Shown here: positions 4,974 through 5,365 of the stretch, one piece after another
Layout of the letters: each line of letters opens with the position of its first letter
Position numbering within the stretch: position 1 is the stretch's first letter
Origin: an uncultured Labedella sp.
Lineage (GTDB): Bacteria; Actinomycetota; Actinomycetes; Actinomycetales; Microbacteriaceae
Reading direction: 5' to 3'
DNA length: 5,365 nt
Assembly (NCBI GenBank): GCA_934636065.1
Contig: CAKTZW010000170.1
Coordinates: 1-5,365, forward strand
Program-made: the position numbers and the translations under genes
Notes under the pieces: model-generated
Told to the model about the DNA's origin: nothing
What the model saw: only the letters and a program-made list of their open reading frames with translations
Databases searched by the model: none

Positions 4974-5365
4974 GTGCGCCTCGTGATCGCGACCTGCTCG
5001 GTCGACTATGCCGGACGACTCACCGCCCACCTCCCCCTCGCGAAGCGGCTCCTCGTCGTGAAAGGCGACGGCAGCCTCCTCGTCCACTCGGACGGCGGCA
5101 GCTACAAGCCGCTCAACTGGATGAGCCCACCCTGCACGCTCAGCATCATCGAGCCGGACGAGGCGCAGCGCGAGGCGGGCGTCACCGAGGTGTGGAAGGT
5201 GACCCACACGAAGACCGCCGACATGCTCATCGTCTCCATCCACGACATCGAGCACGATTCCGCGCACGACCTCGGCGTCGATCCGGGCCTCCAGAAGGAC
5301 GGCGTCGAGGCGCACCTGCAGAAGCTGCTCGCCGAACAGATCCACCTCCTCGGCGACGGCCACAC
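4974..5365 (+). CDS. nucS: Mismatch-specific endonuclease NucS (EndoMS), 3' end missing
   Basis: The first 130 residues of NucS, which cleaves both strands at certain base mismatches and provides mismatch correction in actinobacteria lacking MutS/MutL. Recognisable segments are [20 protein letters not shown] (2-21), the DNA-binding-domain stretch [10 protein letters not shown] (44-53) and [22 protein letters not shown] (93-115), all closely matching mycobacterial NucS as I recall it. The C-terminal nuclease domain, with its catalytic Asp/Glu/Lys residues and the clamp-binding tail, lies beyond the window; the family is about 220-230 residues long. The GTG at 4974 was chosen because it gives the conserved VRLVIA-type beginning and sits 6 nt after a -10 box. 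The region between about residues 57 and 73 is somewhat longer and more acidic than I recall for mycobacteria. Frame and identity are clear despite the truncation. Confidence 0.95.
   Translation, partial: MRLVIATCSVDYAGRLTAHLPLAKRLLVVKGDGSLLVHSDGGSYKPLNWMSPPCTLSIIEPDEAQREAGVTEVWKVTHTKTADMLIVSIHDIEHDSAHDLGVDPGLQKDGVEAHLQKLLAEQIHLLGDGH

Noticed and set aside
4821..5363. 180-codon open frame on the - strand opposite nucS
   Set aside because: It runs through the palindrome and the nucS promoter. The + strand frame from 4974 matches NucS along its whole visible length.

Overview
The window is high-GC DNA with strong G/C bias at third codon positions, short intergenic gaps, two apparent leaderless starts and a nucS gene. 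Together these point to an actinobacterium. The style of the proteins suggests Microbacteriaceae (Microbacterium-like), but that family call is inference.

Layout, left to right. (1) The 3' part of a family-A DNA polymerase on the + strand, cut by the left edge; it belongs to the actinobacterial stand-alone exonuclease/polymerase type, with motifs A, B and C all visible. (2) A complete small YdeN/RBBP9-type serine hydrolase on the + strand, with a -10-like box placed so that transcription would begin at its ATG. (3) A short GC hairpin in the convergent gap. (4) On the - strand, a stand-alone BLUF blue-light photoreceptor of 139 residues. (5) Upstream of it on the - strand, a LacI/GalR-family repressor. 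(6) Divergent from the repressor, a 12-TM major facilitator transporter of the MosC/YbjJ type. (7) A 168-nt gap holding a 60-bp near-perfect palindrome. (8) The 5' part of nucS (mismatch-specific endonuclease NucS/EndoMS), cut by the right edge.

The most coherent unit is lacI / MFS with the shared 119-nt region between them. That region holds a good promoter for the transporter (TTGACC, 18 nt, TAGCTT). Just downstream of the predicted start point is a 14-bp perfect palindrome with a central CG, the usual form of a LacI-family operator. The simplest reading is local repression of the transporter by the repressor, relieved by an unknown small ligand. The BLUF gene follows lacI in the same orientation after 70 nt. 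It may be read through from lacI, but a hairpin at the lacI stop and its own strong ribosome binding site leave this open.

All genes fall into known families. The points most worth a second look are the long palindrome before nucS, the operator architecture, the orphan BLUF gene beside a repressor/transporter pair, and the unusual recognition helix of the LacI protein. No RNA genes, CRISPR arrays, insertion sequences or integration sites were seen, and no stretch over 300 bases lacks a gene.
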